The translations under genes and the position numbers were made by a program. Source: Pseudomonas paeninsulae (lineage in GTDB: Bacteria; Pseudomonadota; Gammaproteobacteria; Pseudomonadales; Pseudomonadaceae). From it: 64,000 bases of DNA. The number at the start of each line of letters is the position of its first letter. Position 1 is the stretch's first letter. Shown one piece after another: positions 38,357 through 47,299 of the stretch. The stretch covers positions 2,344,501-2,408,500 of the forward strand of contig NZ_CP141799.1 in NCBI RefSeq assembly GCF_035621475.1, in the 5' to 3' direction. The notes under the pieces were generated by a model that saw only the letters and a list, made by a program, of their open reading frames with translations, was not told where the DNA came from and did no database searches.

Positions 38357-39802
38357 TTGGATACACGTAGCCACGGTCTGCAGTCATGGCTTGATCGTCT
38401 GAATGAGGCCGAATTGCCTGCCCTGAGCGCTGTAGTGCAGGATCTACAACGCTTGGCGCAACACGAACATTCGTCTGTGCAGCAACTGGCGGACGTCCTG
38501 CTTCGCGATGCATCACTGACGTCCAAGGTGCTGCGTGTCGGTAATAGCGCCTATTACAACCCTTCGCAAGAACCCATCAAGACGATCTCGCGGGCCATCG
38601 TACTGATCGGCTTTGACAATGTTCGCCTGATTAGTCTCTCCGTGAGCCTTATCGATGGTTTGCTTACCCGCGCTCCGCGCGAGCAGTTGCAGGAGTTGCT
38701 GGCGCGGTCGTTTCACGCGGCCGTACAGGCACGCAATATTGCCGGTTATGTGCTGTCAAGGCATGCGGAGGAGGTCTTCATCGCGGCTTTGCTCTATCAC
38801 CTGGGTGAGCTGGCCTTCTGGGGGTGTGGCGGTGAACAGGCGGACGAACTGGCCTGTGCCTTGGCTCAGCCTGGCGTCGATGTTGAGGACGCGGTGCGTG
38901 CGGTGCTTGGCACCAGCTTCCGCCAACTGACGCAGGGCTTGGTGAAAGGCTGGAACATCGGCGAGATCGCCAGTTTGGCGCATAACAGTGTCAACCATAA
39001 CGACCCGGCGGTACGTGCGGTCAGTCTGGGCGCACGGATCAGTGAGGCGGCGTTGGATGGTTGGGACTCGCCGACGATGGAGGCCGTGGTCGCCGAGATA
39101 GCGACTTTTATCGGGGTCAGCCCGCAAGAGGCCATGCAGCAGGTATTGGCCAGTGCCGATGAGGCGGTCAAGGTGGCCGCGACCTTTGGCGCCAGTCAGC
39201 TCTGTCGCCTGATCCCCAATACCGATCCCGAGCAAATCCGTTTGCAGCAGGAGCAGCGCAAGGCGCGGCTGTTGCAACCCAATCTGCAGTTGCTGCAACA
39301 AGCCTTACAGGATCTGGGTTTGCTGGCGTCTCGCCGCGGCGATCTCGGCTTGATTCTCGATACCCTGCTCAAAGGCCTGCATCAGGGCGCAGGGCTGGAG
39401 CGGGTAATGTTGCTGGTGCTGGCCGATGGGCAGAGTTGCTTCCGGGCCAAGCGGGTGGTGGGCGAAGGTACCGAGGGCTGGATGAGCGATTTCCTCCTGC
39501 CTGTCGAGCAGCGCGAGCAGCCGCATATCTTCAGCTACGTGCTGCGCAATAAAGAAGCTTTGTGGATGGGCGTACCGGCCAGCTACAGCCTCAACGAACT
39601 GGTGACCCAGCCAATTCGTCAGCGGCTGGGTCAGGGCATGTTTTTTATCGCCCCATTATTGGCCGGCAGTCGTCAGATTGGCGTGCTCTATGCTGACAAT
39701 CGGATTTCCGGACGCGCCTTGAGGCATGAGCAGTTTGTCGCATTTCAGCGCTTTACTCAGCTCACCCAGCGCTGTCTGGAGGCGCTGATCAAGCGCGATT
39801 GA
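38357..39802 (+). CDS. HDOD-GAF signalling protein
   Basis: A 481-residue cytoplasmic protein: an HDOD domain about residues 20-215 (LLRDASLTSKVLRVGNSAYYN, the HDOD core, and LLYHLGELAFWGCGG in place of a catalytic HD pair), then a GAF-like domain about 315-475 ending in the typical FIAPLLAG/IGVLYADN segments. HDOD proteins are non-hydrolytic relatives of HD-GYP proteins and often act in signalling or growth control; the partner is unknown. Translation starts at TTG 38357, with ACGAGG 8 bases upstream. It converges with mltD, stop codons only 9 bases apart. Confidence 0.85.
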   Translation: MDTRSHGLQSWLDRLNEAELPALSAVVQDLQRLAQHEHSSVQQLADVLLRDASLTSKVLRVGNSAYYNPSQEPIKTISRAIVLIGFDNVRLISLSVSLIDGLLTRAPREQLQELLARSFHAAVQARNIAGYVLSRHAEEVFIAALLYHLGELAFWGCGGEQADELACALAQPGVDVEDAVRAVLGTSFRQLTQGLVKGWNIGEIASLAHNSVNHNDPAVRAVSLGARISEAALDGWDSPTMEAVVAEIATFIGVSPQEAMQQVLASADEAVKVAATFGASQLCRLIPNTDPEQIRLQQEQRKARLLQPNLQLLQQALQDLGLLASRRGDLGLILDTLLKGLHQGAGLERVMLLVLADGQSCFRAKRVVGEGTEGWMSDFLLPVEQREQPHIFSYVLRNKEALWMGVPASYSLNELVTQPIRQRLGQGMFFIAPLLAGSRQIGVLYADNRISGRALRHEQFVAFQRFTQLTQRCLEALIKRD

Positions 39803-39811
39803 CCTAGTTGC

Positions 39812-41371
39812 TCAGGGTAGACGCAGGGTCAGGGTCTGCCCCGGCTTGATGGCGCTGCCCGTACGCGGGTTCCAGCGTTGCAGGTGCTGCATCTCGACCT
39901 TGAAGCGTTTGGCTATCACGTATAACGAATCGCCTTTGCGCACTTTGTAATAGGTCACGTCGCCGCGCGGGCCGTTGCTGGTCTTCGTTGTCGCCTGAGC
40001 GTCGTATAAGGCCAGAGCCTGGCCGGCATGCAGGGTATTGCCAGTGATCTTGTTCCAGCGTTTTACATCCTTGACCGAAACCTGATGGGTCTTGGCGATT
40101 TGCCAGAGGTTGTCGCCATTTTTGACCCGGTAAGTGCGTAGCGTGGCAGTGCGACCGGCGGCCGTCTGAAACAGCGGCTCTTTCGGCGTGACACCGGGTT
40201 GCGCGGGTATGCTCAGCACCTGGCCAATGCGTAAGTGGTTGTTGGAAAGCTTGTTGATATCTTTAAGAATGCTGACCGTCAGGTGGTGGCGGTTGGCGAT
40301 ACCGCTGAGGCTGTCGCCCGAGCGGACGCTGTACTGCTGCCAGTCGACCAGGTCCTGTGGTTTCATCAGCGCCAGGTTGGCGGTCAGTAGTTGCGCATTG
40401 GCGGTCGGCACCAGCAGATGTGGCGGGCCGTCCAGGGTGATGCGTTGTTTAAAAGCGGGGTTGAGCTGATACAGCTCGTCTTCATCCAGGTCAGCCATGG
40501 CGGCGACCCTGGACAGGTCCATGCGCCGCTTGAGTACGACCTGCTCGAAATATGGCTCGTTGGCAATCGGCTCGAGGTCGACGCCGTAAGCTTGTGGGGA
40601 CATCACTACCTGTGACAGGGCCAGCAACTTGGGCACGTAATTCTGCGTCTCTTTGGGCAGTGGCAGATTCCAGTAGTCGGTCGGCAGACCGAGTTTTTGA
40701 TTGCGCTCGATGGCCCGGCTAACGCGGCCTTCGCCGGCATTGTAGGCAGCCAGGGCAAGCAGCCAGTCGCCATTGAACATTTCATGCAGGCGCGACAGAT
40801 AGTCCATCGCGGCATTGGTCGAGGCCATGACATCGCGGCGGCCGTCGTACCAACTGGTTTGGCGCAGGTTGAAATAACGGCCGGTGGAGGGGATGAATTG
40901 CCATAAACCGACCGCATTGGCGCTGGAATAGGCGAAGGGGTTGTAGGCGCTTTCGATCATCGGCAGCAACGCCAACTCCATCGGCATATTGCGCTCGGCT
41001 AGGCGTTCGACGATGTAATGGATATAGGGGCTGCTGCGCTCGCCGGATTTCTCGATAAAGGAGGGGTTGCTGACGAACCACAGGCGCTGCTGTTCGATGC
41101 GAGGATTGATACCAATATCATCCTGCATTTGATAACCGTCACGGACCCGCTGCCAAATATCCTCGGGCTCAGCCGTGGTGATGCTGTCGGTTAGCCATAC
41201 AGGCTCCCGCTCCAGGCCCACGGTAAGATCGGTATCGTTGCCGTGATCACTGGCGAGGCCTTTGCCCGTGGTCTGGCAGCCGGCCAGGGTTACACAAAAC
41301 ACCACCACGAGCGCCTGGGCGCTTAGTGTCAATGCCTTTAAATTCAAGGTCTTGCGTGGAGGTAAAGGCAT
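39812..41371 (-). CDS. mltD: Membrane-bound lytic murein transglycosylase D
   Basis: A 519-residue outer-membrane lipoprotein that cleaves peptidoglycan glycan strands. Lipobox VTLAGC near residue 32, then the SLT domain about 105-260 with the catalytic glutamate in LPMIESAYNPFAYS and the GLWQFIP, AYNAGEGRV motifs. Three LysM repeats follow (about 345-390, 410-455 and 470-515), each with YSVRSGDSL, YRVKNGDNL or YKVRKGDSL, binding peptidoglycan. A good sigma-70 promoter lies 37-65 bases upstream. The ribosome site near the ATG is weak. Confidence 0.95.
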   Translation of the reverse strand: MPLPPRKTLNLKALTLSAQALVVVFCVTLAGCQTTGKGLASDHGNDTDLTVGLEREPVWLTDSITTAEPEDIWQRVRDGYQMQDDIGINPRIEQQRLWFVSNPSFIEKSGERSSPYIHYIVERLAERNMPMELALLPMIESAYNPFAYSSANAVGLWQFIPSTGRYFNLRQTSWYDGRRDVMASTNAAMDYLSRLHEMFNGDWLLALAAYNAGEGRVSRAIERNQKLGLPTDYWNLPLPKETQNYVPKLLALSQVVMSPQAYGVDLEPIANEPYFEQVVLKRRMDLSRVAAMADLDEDELYQLNPAFKQRITLDGPPHLLVPTANAQLLTANLALMKPQDLVDWQQYSVRSGDSLSGIANRHHLTVSILKDINKLSNNHLRIGQVLSIPAQPGVTPKEPLFQTAAGRTATLRTYRVKNGDNLWQIAKTHQVSVKDVKRWNKITGNTLHAGQALALYDAQATTKTSNGPRGDVTYYKVRKGDSLYVIAKRFKVEMQHLQRWNPRTGSAIKPGQTLTLRLP

Positions 41372-41407
41372 TAGTTGGCTGGGGCTTCCCGAGGAAAAGA
41401 TCGGGGG

Positions 41408-41436
41408 ATTCTAGAAACCGATGCCGGGGTGGTCAA
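41408..41436 (-). promoter_or_regulatory. Sigma-70 promoter of mltD
   Basis: On the minus strand TTGACC (41436-41431) and TAGAAT (41413-41408) are separated by 17 bases. A start near 41401 would leave a 30-base leader before the mltD ATG, so mltD need not depend on gloB transcription. Confidence 0.7.
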
Positions 41437-41471
41437 GTTTTAACCACTTTTTTTGCTGGGTTATCGACTTT

Positions 41472-42245
41472 TTAGAAATTATCCTTCCATGCGCGCAGAC
41501 GCGCGAAAACCTCGCTGGGCGAGCGTTTTTGCGGGCCGTCATGCTGGTCAATCCTTGCCTTGACCGCTTCTTCGGCGCTACGCAAAAAGGGGTTGGTCGC
41601 GCATTCCAGGGCCAGGCTGGAGGGCAGGCTGATGCGGCCTTCGGCGCGCCAGGCGGTTACTTCCTGCAGGCGTTGGGCGATCTGCGGATTGTCTGGCTCG
41701 ACTGCCTGGGCAAAGCGCAGGTTGCTCAAGGTGTATTCATGGGTGCAGTACACCTGGGTTTGCTCGGGCAGGGCGGCCAGGCGGCTGAGCGAGTCGTGCA
41801 TCTGCGCGGGTGTGCCTTCGAACAGGCGACCGCAGCCGGCGGCGAACAGGGTGTCGCCACAGAACAGCCAGTGCTGCTCTGCCTGGTAATAGGCGATATG
41901 TCCCAGGGTATGACCGGGTACCTCGATCACGCGAAAGCGCTGACCGAGGACCTCGATCTCGTCACTTTCACGCAACGCCAGATCGCGCGCGGGGATATTT
42001 TCCTGCGCCGGGCCGAGTACGCGTGCCCCAGTGGCCGCTTTCAACGGCTGGATACCACCCACATGGTCGGGGTGATGGTGGGTGATCAGAATATCGCTCA
42101 ATTGCCAGTCCGGATGGCTATCCAGCCAGGCCAGCACCGGCGCCGCATCACCGGGGTCGACCACCGCACAGCGGCGCTGGTCGAGGTCTTGCAGCAACCA
42201 TATATAGTTGTCCGAGAAGGCGGGCAGGGCGTCGATCTTTATCAT
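41472..42245 (-). CDS. gloB: Hydroxyacylglutathione hydrolase (glyoxalase II)
   Basis: Glyoxalase II hydrolyses S-lactoylglutathione to lactate and glutathione, completing methylglyoxal removal. The 257-residue metallo-beta-lactamase fold protein has the metal motif [10 protein letters not shown], further ligands in [23 protein letters not shown] and [10 protein letters not shown], and the glutathione-site ending [33 protein letters not shown] segment. The start [16 protein letters not shown] at 42245 is the family start; three in-frame ATG codons lie just upstream. Confidence 0.96.
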   Translation of the reverse strand: MIKIDALPAFSDNYIWLLQDLDQRRCAVVDPGDAAPVLAWLDSHPDWQLSDILITHHHPDHVGGIQPLKAATGARVLGPAQENIPARDLALRESDEIEVLGQRFRVIEVPGHTLGHIAYYQAEQHWLFCGDTLFAAGCGRLFEGTPAQMHDSLSRLAALPEQTQVYCTHEYTLSNLRFAQAVEPDNPQIAQRLQEVTAWRAEGRISLPSSLALECATNPFLRSAEEAVKARIDQHDGPQKRSPSEVFARLRAWKDNF

Positions 42246-42321
42246 CATGCGGGTCGCTAAGCAGGTCATAAAGGTGCATCTTAGAACTCATTGGCGGTGC
42301 TGGCTACGCAGGTAATCCTTT

Positions 42322-43080
42322 ATGTCCGATCATCCTTTCGCACAGGCCGATACCGATTGGCTCAAGCTCATCGGCACGGCGCGCCATTGGTTCAATGGGC
42401 CTTATGGGCAGTTGCTGCTGGAGGACGAGCAGCGCTTGCTCGAGGAAGAGCTGGCGCGCTTTTTTGGCGGCTACATGGTGCATTACGGCCCTTCCGCACG
42501 AGCCTCGCCGAATGCCGCGCAGATCCAGCGCAGCGTGCGGCTCGGCGCGCCTTTCAGCGGGGTGGAAATCGTCTGCGAGGAGCAGGCCTGGCCGCTGACC
42601 GAGTATGCCGCCGATGTCGTGTTGCTGCAGCATGGCCTGGACTTCAGTCTGTCGCCCCATGGTCTGTTGCGCGAGGCTGCCCACAGCGTTCGCCCAGGTG
42701 GCCATCTGCTGGTGGTCGGTATCAACCCGATGAGCGCCTGGGGCGTGCGTCACCTGTTCGCCCGTGATGCCTTGCGCCAGGCCCGCTGCATCGCACCCAA
42801 TCGAGTCAGTGACTGGCTGCACCTGTTGGGCTTCGCGCTGGAGAAACGCCGCTTCGGGTGCTATCGTCCGCCGCTTGCTTCCACTGCCTGGCAGGCTCGT
42901 CTGGCTCCGCTGGAAGCCTGGGGCGACGCGTGGCAATCGCCAGGAGGCGGCTTCTATATATTAGTGGCGCGCAAGCTGGTGATCGGGTTGCGCCCGTTAC
43001 GGCAAACGCAGCGAGCCCCCATGGGCAAGCTGGTGCCCATGCCGGTGGCCAAGGTCAGTCGCCGCGATTCGAAGCGGTAA
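42322..43080 (+). CDS. SAM-dependent methyltransferase-like protein
   Basis: A 252-residue protein of the methyltransferase family that lies between gloB and rnhA in pseudomonads. The class I fold is visible in the middle (YAADVVLLQHGLDFSLSPHGLLREAAHSVRPGG, then HLLVVGINP), equal to motifs post I to III. The glycine-rich motif I is not recognisable; the corresponding place reads RLGAPFSGVEIVCEE. Substrate is unknown. A basic tail (LRQTQRAPMGKLVPMPVAKVSRRDSKR-like, about 225-252) could bind nucleic acid. The stop is followed within 3 bases by an inverted-repeat element. Confidence 0.75.
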   Translation: MSDHPFAQADTDWLKLIGTARHWFNGPYGQLLLEDEQRLLEEELARFFGGYMVHYGPSARASPNAAQIQRSVRLGAPFSGVEIVCEEQAWPLTEYAADVVLLQHGLDFSLSPHGLLREAAHSVRPGGHLLVVGINPMSAWGVRHLFARDALRQARCIAPNRVSDWLHLLGFALEKRRFGCYRPPLASTAWQARLAPLEAWGDAWQSPGGGFYILVARKLVIGLRPLRQTQRAPMGKLVPMPVAKVSRRDSKR

Positions 43081-43083
43081 GTG

Positions 43084-43229
43084 CTAGCAGGCCGTTGAAA
43101 CGTAGGCGAGGCAGCCGAGACAAGGCAAAAACAGGCGAGGACGCGGAGTTTACGAGCTGTAAATGAGCATTCCGAGCCTGTTTTTAACGCCGTACCGGCA
43201 ACGTAGGTAGTTTTTCAACGGCCTGCTAG
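43084..43229. mobile_element. Miniature inverted-repeat element (MITE-like), intact
   Basis: A 146-bp element bounded by perfect 17-bp inverted repeats: CTAGCAGGCCGTTGAAA at 43084-43100 and its complement at 43213-43229. It has no coding capacity. A 48-bp stretch of its right end (43181-43228) recurs with 7 mismatches at 53515-53562. It separates the methyltransferase gene from rnhA. Such elements are moved by a transposase elsewhere in the genome; none is in the window. Confidence 0.85.
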
Positions 43230-43267
43230 AGCCTGCCGAGCGGAATTTATTGAGAGAAAAGCTCTGC

Positions 43268-43720
43268 ATGAATGAACAAATTGAGATTTATACCGATGGT
43301 GCCTGCAAGGGCAATCCCGGCGTCGGTGGCTGGGGCGCGTTGATGATTTTCAAGGGCGTGGAAAAAGAGCTTTGGGGCGGTGAGGCCGAGACCACTAATA
43401 ACCGCATGGAACTGACCGCGGCGATTCGCGCCCTGGCCGAGTTGAAGCGGGCTTGCGATGTGCGCCTGGTGACCGACTCGCAGTACGTCATGCAAGGTAT
43501 CCAGGACTGGATGCCGAATTGGAAGAAACGCGGCTGGAAAACCGCCGCCAAGCAGCCGGTGAAGAATGCCGATCTGTGGCGCGAGTTGGACGAACAGGTC
43601 AATCGGCACACCGTGACCTGGCAGTGGGTGCGTGGCCATACCGGCGATCCCGGCAACGAACGTGCCGACCAGCTGGCCAACCGTGGCGTCGAAGAAGTGA
43701 GAGGGCTGCAACGTGCGTAG
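43268..43720 (+). CDS. rnhA: Ribonuclease HI
   Basis: RNase HI cuts the RNA strand of RNA-DNA hybrids. The 150-residue protein has the acidic active site at family positions: D10 ([12 protein letters not shown]), E48 ([10 protein letters not shown]), D70 (LVTDSQYV) and the late Asp in [10 protein letters not shown], with catalytic His in RGHTGDPG. The start at 43268 is the family start; its ribosome site is weak, and the nearby MITE may supply upstream sequence. The stop overlaps the dnaQ start by 8 bases. Confidence 0.97.
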   Translation: MNEQIEIYTDGACKGNPGVGGWGALMIFKGVEKELWGGEAETTNNRMELTAAIRALAELKRACDVRLVTDSQYVMQGIQDWMPNWKKRGWKTAAKQPVKNADLWRELDEQVNRHTVTWQWVRGHTGDPGNERADQLANRGVEEVRGLQRA

Positions 43721-44441
43721 CGTAGTTTTGGATACTGAAACCACCGGCATGCCGGTCACCGATGGCCACCGGATCATCGAGATCGGCTGTGTCGAACTGA
43801 TGGGCCGACGCCTGACCGGGCGGCATTTCCATGCCTATCTGCAGCCGGATCGCGAAATCGACGAGGGCGCCATTGCGGTGCACGGCATCACCAACGATTT
43901 CGTTCAGGACAAGCCGCGCTTCAAGGAAGTGGCCGACGAGTTCTTCGAATTCATCAAGGGCGCGCGGCTGATCATCCACAACGCGGCGTTCGACGTTGGC
44001 TTCATCAACAACGAATTCGCCCTAATCAAGCAGCAGGGTCGCACCGACATCAGCGAGCATTGCTCGATCCTCGATACCCTGCTGATGGCCCGCGAACGTC
44101 ATCCGGGGCAGCGCAACAGCCTCGATGCCCTGTGCAAGCGCTATGGCGTCGACAACTCCGGGCGCGACCTGCACGGCGCCTTGCTCGATGCCGAGATCCT
44201 TGCCGATGTCTACCTGACCATGACCGGCGGGCAGACCAATCTGTCCCTCGCCGGCGACGGTTCAGAGGGTGACAGCAATGGTCGTCAGCAGCCTAGCGCG
44301 ACTCGCCGCTTGCCCGCCGAACGCCAGCCTACCCGGGTGGTTCGCGCTTCTCAGGCCGAGCTGGAGGCGCATACCGCGCGTCTGGCCGCGATCGAGAAAG
44401 CAGCTGGCGCTCCGGCGTTGTGGGCGACGTTGGAGCCATAG
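43713..44441 (+). CDS. dnaQ: DNA polymerase III epsilon subunit (proofreading exonuclease)
   Basis: DnaQ is the 3'-5' proofreading exonuclease of the replicative polymerase. The 242-residue protein has Exo I LDTETTG, Exo [15 protein letters not shown] and Exo [18 protein letters not shown], and a C-terminal segment that would bind the alpha subunit. It starts at GTG 43713, inside the end of rnhA (8-base overlap), implying translational coupling. The rnhA-dnaQ pair is conserved in gammaproteobacteria, often divergent in enterics but colinear here. Confidence 0.96.
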   Translation: MRSVVLDTETTGMPVTDGHRIIEIGCVELMGRRLTGRHFHAYLQPDREIDEGAIAVHGITNDFVQDKPRFKEVADEFFEFIKGARLIIHNAAFDVGFINNEFALIKQQGRTDISEHCSILDTLLMARERHPGQRNSLDALCKRYGVDNSGRDLHGALLDAEILADVYLTMTGGQTNLSLAGDGSEGDSNGRQQPSATRRLPAERQPTRVVRASQAELEAHTARLAAIEKAAGAPALWATLEP

Positions 44442-44462
44442 GGCAGATAGGCCGATGCCGTA

Positions 44463-44494
44463 TCTGTAGGAGCCAACAAGCTGGCTCCTACAGA
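44463..44494. repeat. REP-like hairpin
   Basis: Arms TCTGTAGGAGCCA and its complement (13 bp) enclose a 6-base loop. The TGTAGGAGC core is typical of repetitive extragenic palindromes in Pseudomonas. It lies 22 bases after the dnaQ stop; no further full copy is seen in this window. Confidence 0.6.
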
Positions 44495-44518
44495 GGTTGT
44501 TTTGCCGTATCAATACAT

Positions 44519-44559
44519 AAAAAAGCAGCCCCGACGCAATGCGCAGGGGCTGCTTTTTT
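44519..44559. terminator. Bidirectional terminator between dnaQ and the amaB-like gene
   Basis: A six-base A-run, GCAGCCCC, a 13-base loop, GGGGCTGC and a six-base T-run. It can end transcription from both converging genes. Confidence 0.9.
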
Positions 44560-44572
44560 ATTGCGTGGTTAC

Positions 44573-46063
44573 TCAGTCGAAGACGATGCCCTGGGCCAGC
44601 GGTAACTCGCGGGAGTAGTTGACCGTGTTGGTTTGGCGGCGCATGTAGGCCTTCCAGGAGTCGGAGCCGGACTCGCGGCCACCGCCGGTTTCCTTCTCAC
44701 CACCGAATGCGCCACCGATTTCCGCACCACTGGTGCCGATGTTGACGTTGGCGATGCCGCAGTCGCTGCCGGCGGCACTCTGAAACTGCTCGGCCTCGCG
44801 CAGGTCGGTGGTGAAGATGCAGGACGACAGCCCCTGCGGCACCTCGTTGTTCAGGCGCAGCGCCTGATCGAAGTCCTTGTAACTGATCACGTAGAGGATC
44901 GGCGCGAAAGTTTCGTGGCGTACCACTTCGCTTTGGCCCGGCATCTCGACGATGGCCGGTGCGACGTAGTAGGCGTTGGGGAACTGTTCGGCCAGTTGGC
45001 GCTCGCCACCGAAGACCTGACCGCCTTGCGCGCGGGCCTGGCTCAGTGCGGCTTGCATGGCCTCATAGGCGTGCTGATCAATCAGCGGACCAACCAGGTT
45101 GCCCTCCAGCGGATGGCCGATGCGCACCTTGGCGTAGGCGACTTTCAGGCGGGCGATGATTTCGTCCTTGACCGACTCGTGGGCGATCAGCCGACGCAGG
45201 CTGGTGCAGCGCTGACCGGCGGTGCCCACGGCGCCGAACAGGATGGCGCGCACGGCCATGTCCAGGTCGGCACTCGGGGCGAGGATCATGGCGTTGTTGC
45301 CACCCAGTTCGAGGATGCTGCGGCCGAAACGGGCTGCCACGCGTGGACCGACTTCGCGGCCCATGCGGGTGCTGCCGGTGGCGCTGATCAAGGCCACGCG
45401 CGGGTCGTCGACCAGGGCTTCGCCGGCGTCGCGGTCACCGATGACCAACTGGCTGAGACCTTCCGGGGCGTCGCCGAAGGCCTGCAGGGCCTGCTCGAAC
45501 AGGGCCTGGCAGGCGAGGGCGGTGAGCGGGGTCTTTTCCGAGGGCTTCCAGATCACCGAATCGCCGCAGACCAGGGCCAGGGTGGTATTCCAGGCCCAGA
45601 CCGCGACCGGGAAGTTGAAGGCACTGATCACGCCGACCACGCCAAGCGGCTGCCAGGTCTCGCGCATGTGGTGGCCCGGGCGCTCGGAGGCGATGGTCAG
45701 GCCGTAGAGTTGCCGCGACAGGCCGACGGCGAAATCGCAGATGTCGATCATTTCCTGCACTTCACCCAGGCCTTCCTGGGTGATCTTGCCGGCTTCCCAG
45801 GACACCAGTTCGCCGAGATCGGCCTTGTGCTTGCGCAACACCTCGCCGAACAAGCGGATCAGCTCACCGCGACGGGGGGCGGGAACGCTGCGCCAGGCCA
45901 GGAACGCCTGCTCGGCGCGCTCGATCTTGGCCAGTACCGCGACGCGGTCCTCGAGGCTGACCGAACCGATCTGGCTGCCGTCGATGGGGGTATAAACCGG
46001 GTAGTTGCCATTCTCTACTGCGTGGGCGTTAACCCCGAGGCGGCTCAGAAGTCCGTCAACCAT
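44573..46063 (-). CDS. amaB: 2-aminoadipate 6-semialdehyde / piperidine-6-carboxylate dehydrogenase (ALDH7, AmaB-type)
   Basis: A 496-residue aldehyde dehydrogenase that would oxidise 2-aminoadipate 6-semialdehyde (in equilibrium with piperideine-6-carboxylate) to 2-aminoadipate with NAD+. ALDH7 features: SWEAGKITQEGLGEVQEMID, cofactor segment NFPVAVWAWN, glutamate in ILELGGNNA and the nucleophile in GQRCTSLRR. The ending GGAFGGEKETGGGRESGSDSWKAYMRRQT is also typical of this class (positions about 455-483). AGGAGA lies 6 bases before the ATG. It is divergent from a LysR gene, as P. putida amaB is beside PP_5259 (from memory). Confidence 0.88.
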   Translation of the reverse strand: MVDGLLSRLGVNAHAVENGNYPVYTPIDGSQIGSVSLEDRVAVLAKIERAEQAFLAWRSVPAPRRGELIRLFGEVLRKHKADLGELVSWEAGKITQEGLGEVQEMIDICDFAVGLSRQLYGLTIASERPGHHMRETWQPLGVVGVISAFNFPVAVWAWNTTLALVCGDSVIWKPSEKTPLTALACQALFEQALQAFGDAPEGLSQLVIGDRDAGEALVDDPRVALISATGSTRMGREVGPRVAARFGRSILELGGNNAMILAPSADLDMAVRAILFGAVGTAGQRCTSLRRLIAHESVKDEIIARLKVAYAKVRIGHPLEGNLVGPLIDQHAYEAMQAALSQARAQGGQVFGGERQLAEQFPNAYYVAPAIVEMPGQSEVVRHETFAPILYVISYKDFDQALRLNNEVPQGLSSCIFTTDLREAEQFQSAAGSDCGIANVNIGTSGAEIGGAFGGEKETGGGRESGSDSWKAYMRRQTNTVNYSRELPLAQGIVFD

Positions 46064-46208
46064 GGCTATCTCCTGTTTGTGCTAGTGGTTGAAAATTGCG
46101 ATCCGGGTCAGTATTAATCTTCCGTCTGGAACACAACAAGCGACCATTATTCGCCATGTCATTCCTAGGATTCATTCATTTGCCCCAGTGGGCCTTCGTG
46201 AGTACCCC

Positions 46209-47111
46209 ATGTCCAAACGCCTGATGCCGTCGATGGCCGCCCTGCAGTGTTTCGAGGCCGTGGCCCGGCATCTCAGCTTCACCCGCGCCGCCGAGGAGCT
46301 GTTCCTGACCCAAAGCGCGGTGAGCAAACAGGTCGCGCAGCTGGAGGAAATGCTCCAGCATCTGCTGTTCCGCCGCATCCGCCGGCGCCTGCAGCTGACC
46401 CCAGCCGGCTCGCTGTACCTCACCGAGGTCAACAAGATTCTCAAGCAGGTGGAGATGTCGACCCGCTACATCCTCTCCTACGGCGGCGAGACCGAGGTGC
46501 TCAAGGTCGCCACCCAACCGACCTTCGGCGCACGCTGGCTGATCCCTCACCTCAAGGGTTTTGGCGCCGCCAACCCGGGTATTCACCTGGATATCTGCAA
46601 TGAGCTGGAACCCTTTGACCTGCTGCAGTCGCGGGCCGACGTGGTGTTCTTCTTCGGTCAGGGCACCTGGCCGGGCGCCGAGTGCATCGAACTGTTCGGC
46701 GAGGAGGTGGTGCCGGTGTGCGCCCCGGATATCCTCCCGGCCGCGCCGCTGGAAAGCCCCCTAAAGCTGACCGACATGCTCCTGCTGCAGTGCGCGTCGC
46801 GTCCCGAGGCCTGGCATGAATGGTTCCAGGGCCTGGGCCTGCAGACCGAACACAGCTACCACGGCCCGCGCTTCGAGACCTTCTATATGTGCATCCGCGC
46901 CGCCCAGTCCGGCTGCGGGGTGGCGCTGGTACCGCGTTTCCTGGTGGAGGATGAGCTGGCCGAGGGCAAGCTGGTGATTCCCTGGGATCATCCGGTCGCC
47001 AGCAGTGGCGCACACTTCCTGGCCTACGCCGAGCACGCGGCGGAGGTGCCGAAGATCCGCAGCTTCGTCAGGTGGATCGAGGAGCAGGTCAGGCTCGAGC
47101 AGGGGCGCTAA
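46209..47111 (+). CDS. LysR-family regulator (GcvA-like)
   Basis: A 300-residue LysR protein: helix-turn-helix about residues 7-66 (HLSFTRAAEELFLTQSAVSKQ) and a GcvA/AmpR-like effector domain about 95-290 (ATQPTFGARWLIPHL; WHEWFQGLGL). The start MSKRLMPSMAALQCFE at 46209 is preferred; the frame extends 40 codons upstream without domain. Divergent from the amaB-like gene (145-base shared region) and upstream of the aminotransferase series, so a lysine-catabolism regulator is likely. Confidence 0.87.
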   Translation: MSKRLMPSMAALQCFEAVARHLSFTRAAEELFLTQSAVSKQVAQLEEMLQHLLFRRIRRRLQLTPAGSLYLTEVNKILKQVEMSTRYILSYGGETEVLKVATQPTFGARWLIPHLKGFGAANPGIHLDICNELEPFDLLQSRADVVFFFGQGTWPGAECIELFGEEVVPVCAPDILPAAPLESPLKLTDMLLLQCASRPEAWHEWFQGLGLQTEHSYHGPRFETFYMCIRAAQSGCGVALVPRFLVEDELAEGKLVIPWDHPVASSGAHFLAYAEHAAEVPKIRSFVRWIEEQVRLEQGR

Positions 47112-47224
47112 CCGACGCGATCTCGGAATTTAAGGAATAACAGCCGCGCTTTTTTTCGTTTGTGCGCCGGGTTGAACTCTCGCTTTCATAGCGGCCTATC
47201 CCACTAGGCCCAGAGGATTCCCCC

Positions 47225-47299
47225 ATGCCCGCCTGCCAGACGCTCAGCTGTTATCCGTTCCCTCTGCGCCAGTCGCTCGCAGCGCGGGCGCGCCCATGA
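47225..47299 (+). CDS. 24-codon ORF translationally coupled to the aminotransferase
   Basis: An ATG at 47225 preceded by AGAGGA with 7-base spacing opens a 24-residue frame (MPACQTLSCYPFPLRQSLAA, then RARP) whose TGA overlaps the aminotransferase ATG (ATGA at 47296-47299). The aminotransferase itself has no ribosome site before its ATG, so its translation probably depends on ribosomes ending here. The peptide has no lysine and no run of one amino acid, so attenuation by a charged tRNA is not obvious. Too short for family assignment. Confidence 0.55.
   Translation: MPACQTLSCYPFPLRQSLAARARP

Noticed and set aside
41429..41454. Hairpin GTGGT/ACCAC with a T7 run on the plus strand between mltD and gloB
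   Set aside because: Neighbouring genes run on the minus strand, the stem is only 5 bp, and the same bases hold the mltD -35 element. Most likely chance.
44633..46117. A 494-codon plus-strand open frame opposite the amaB-like gene
   Set aside because: No recognisable domain and low-complexity composition; the minus-strand ALDH7 protein is complete with all motifs.
47225..47299. Reading the 24-codon ORF as a lysine attenuator leader peptide
   Set aside because: The peptide has no lysine codon and no terminator/antiterminator pair follows; translational coupling is the simpler explanation.
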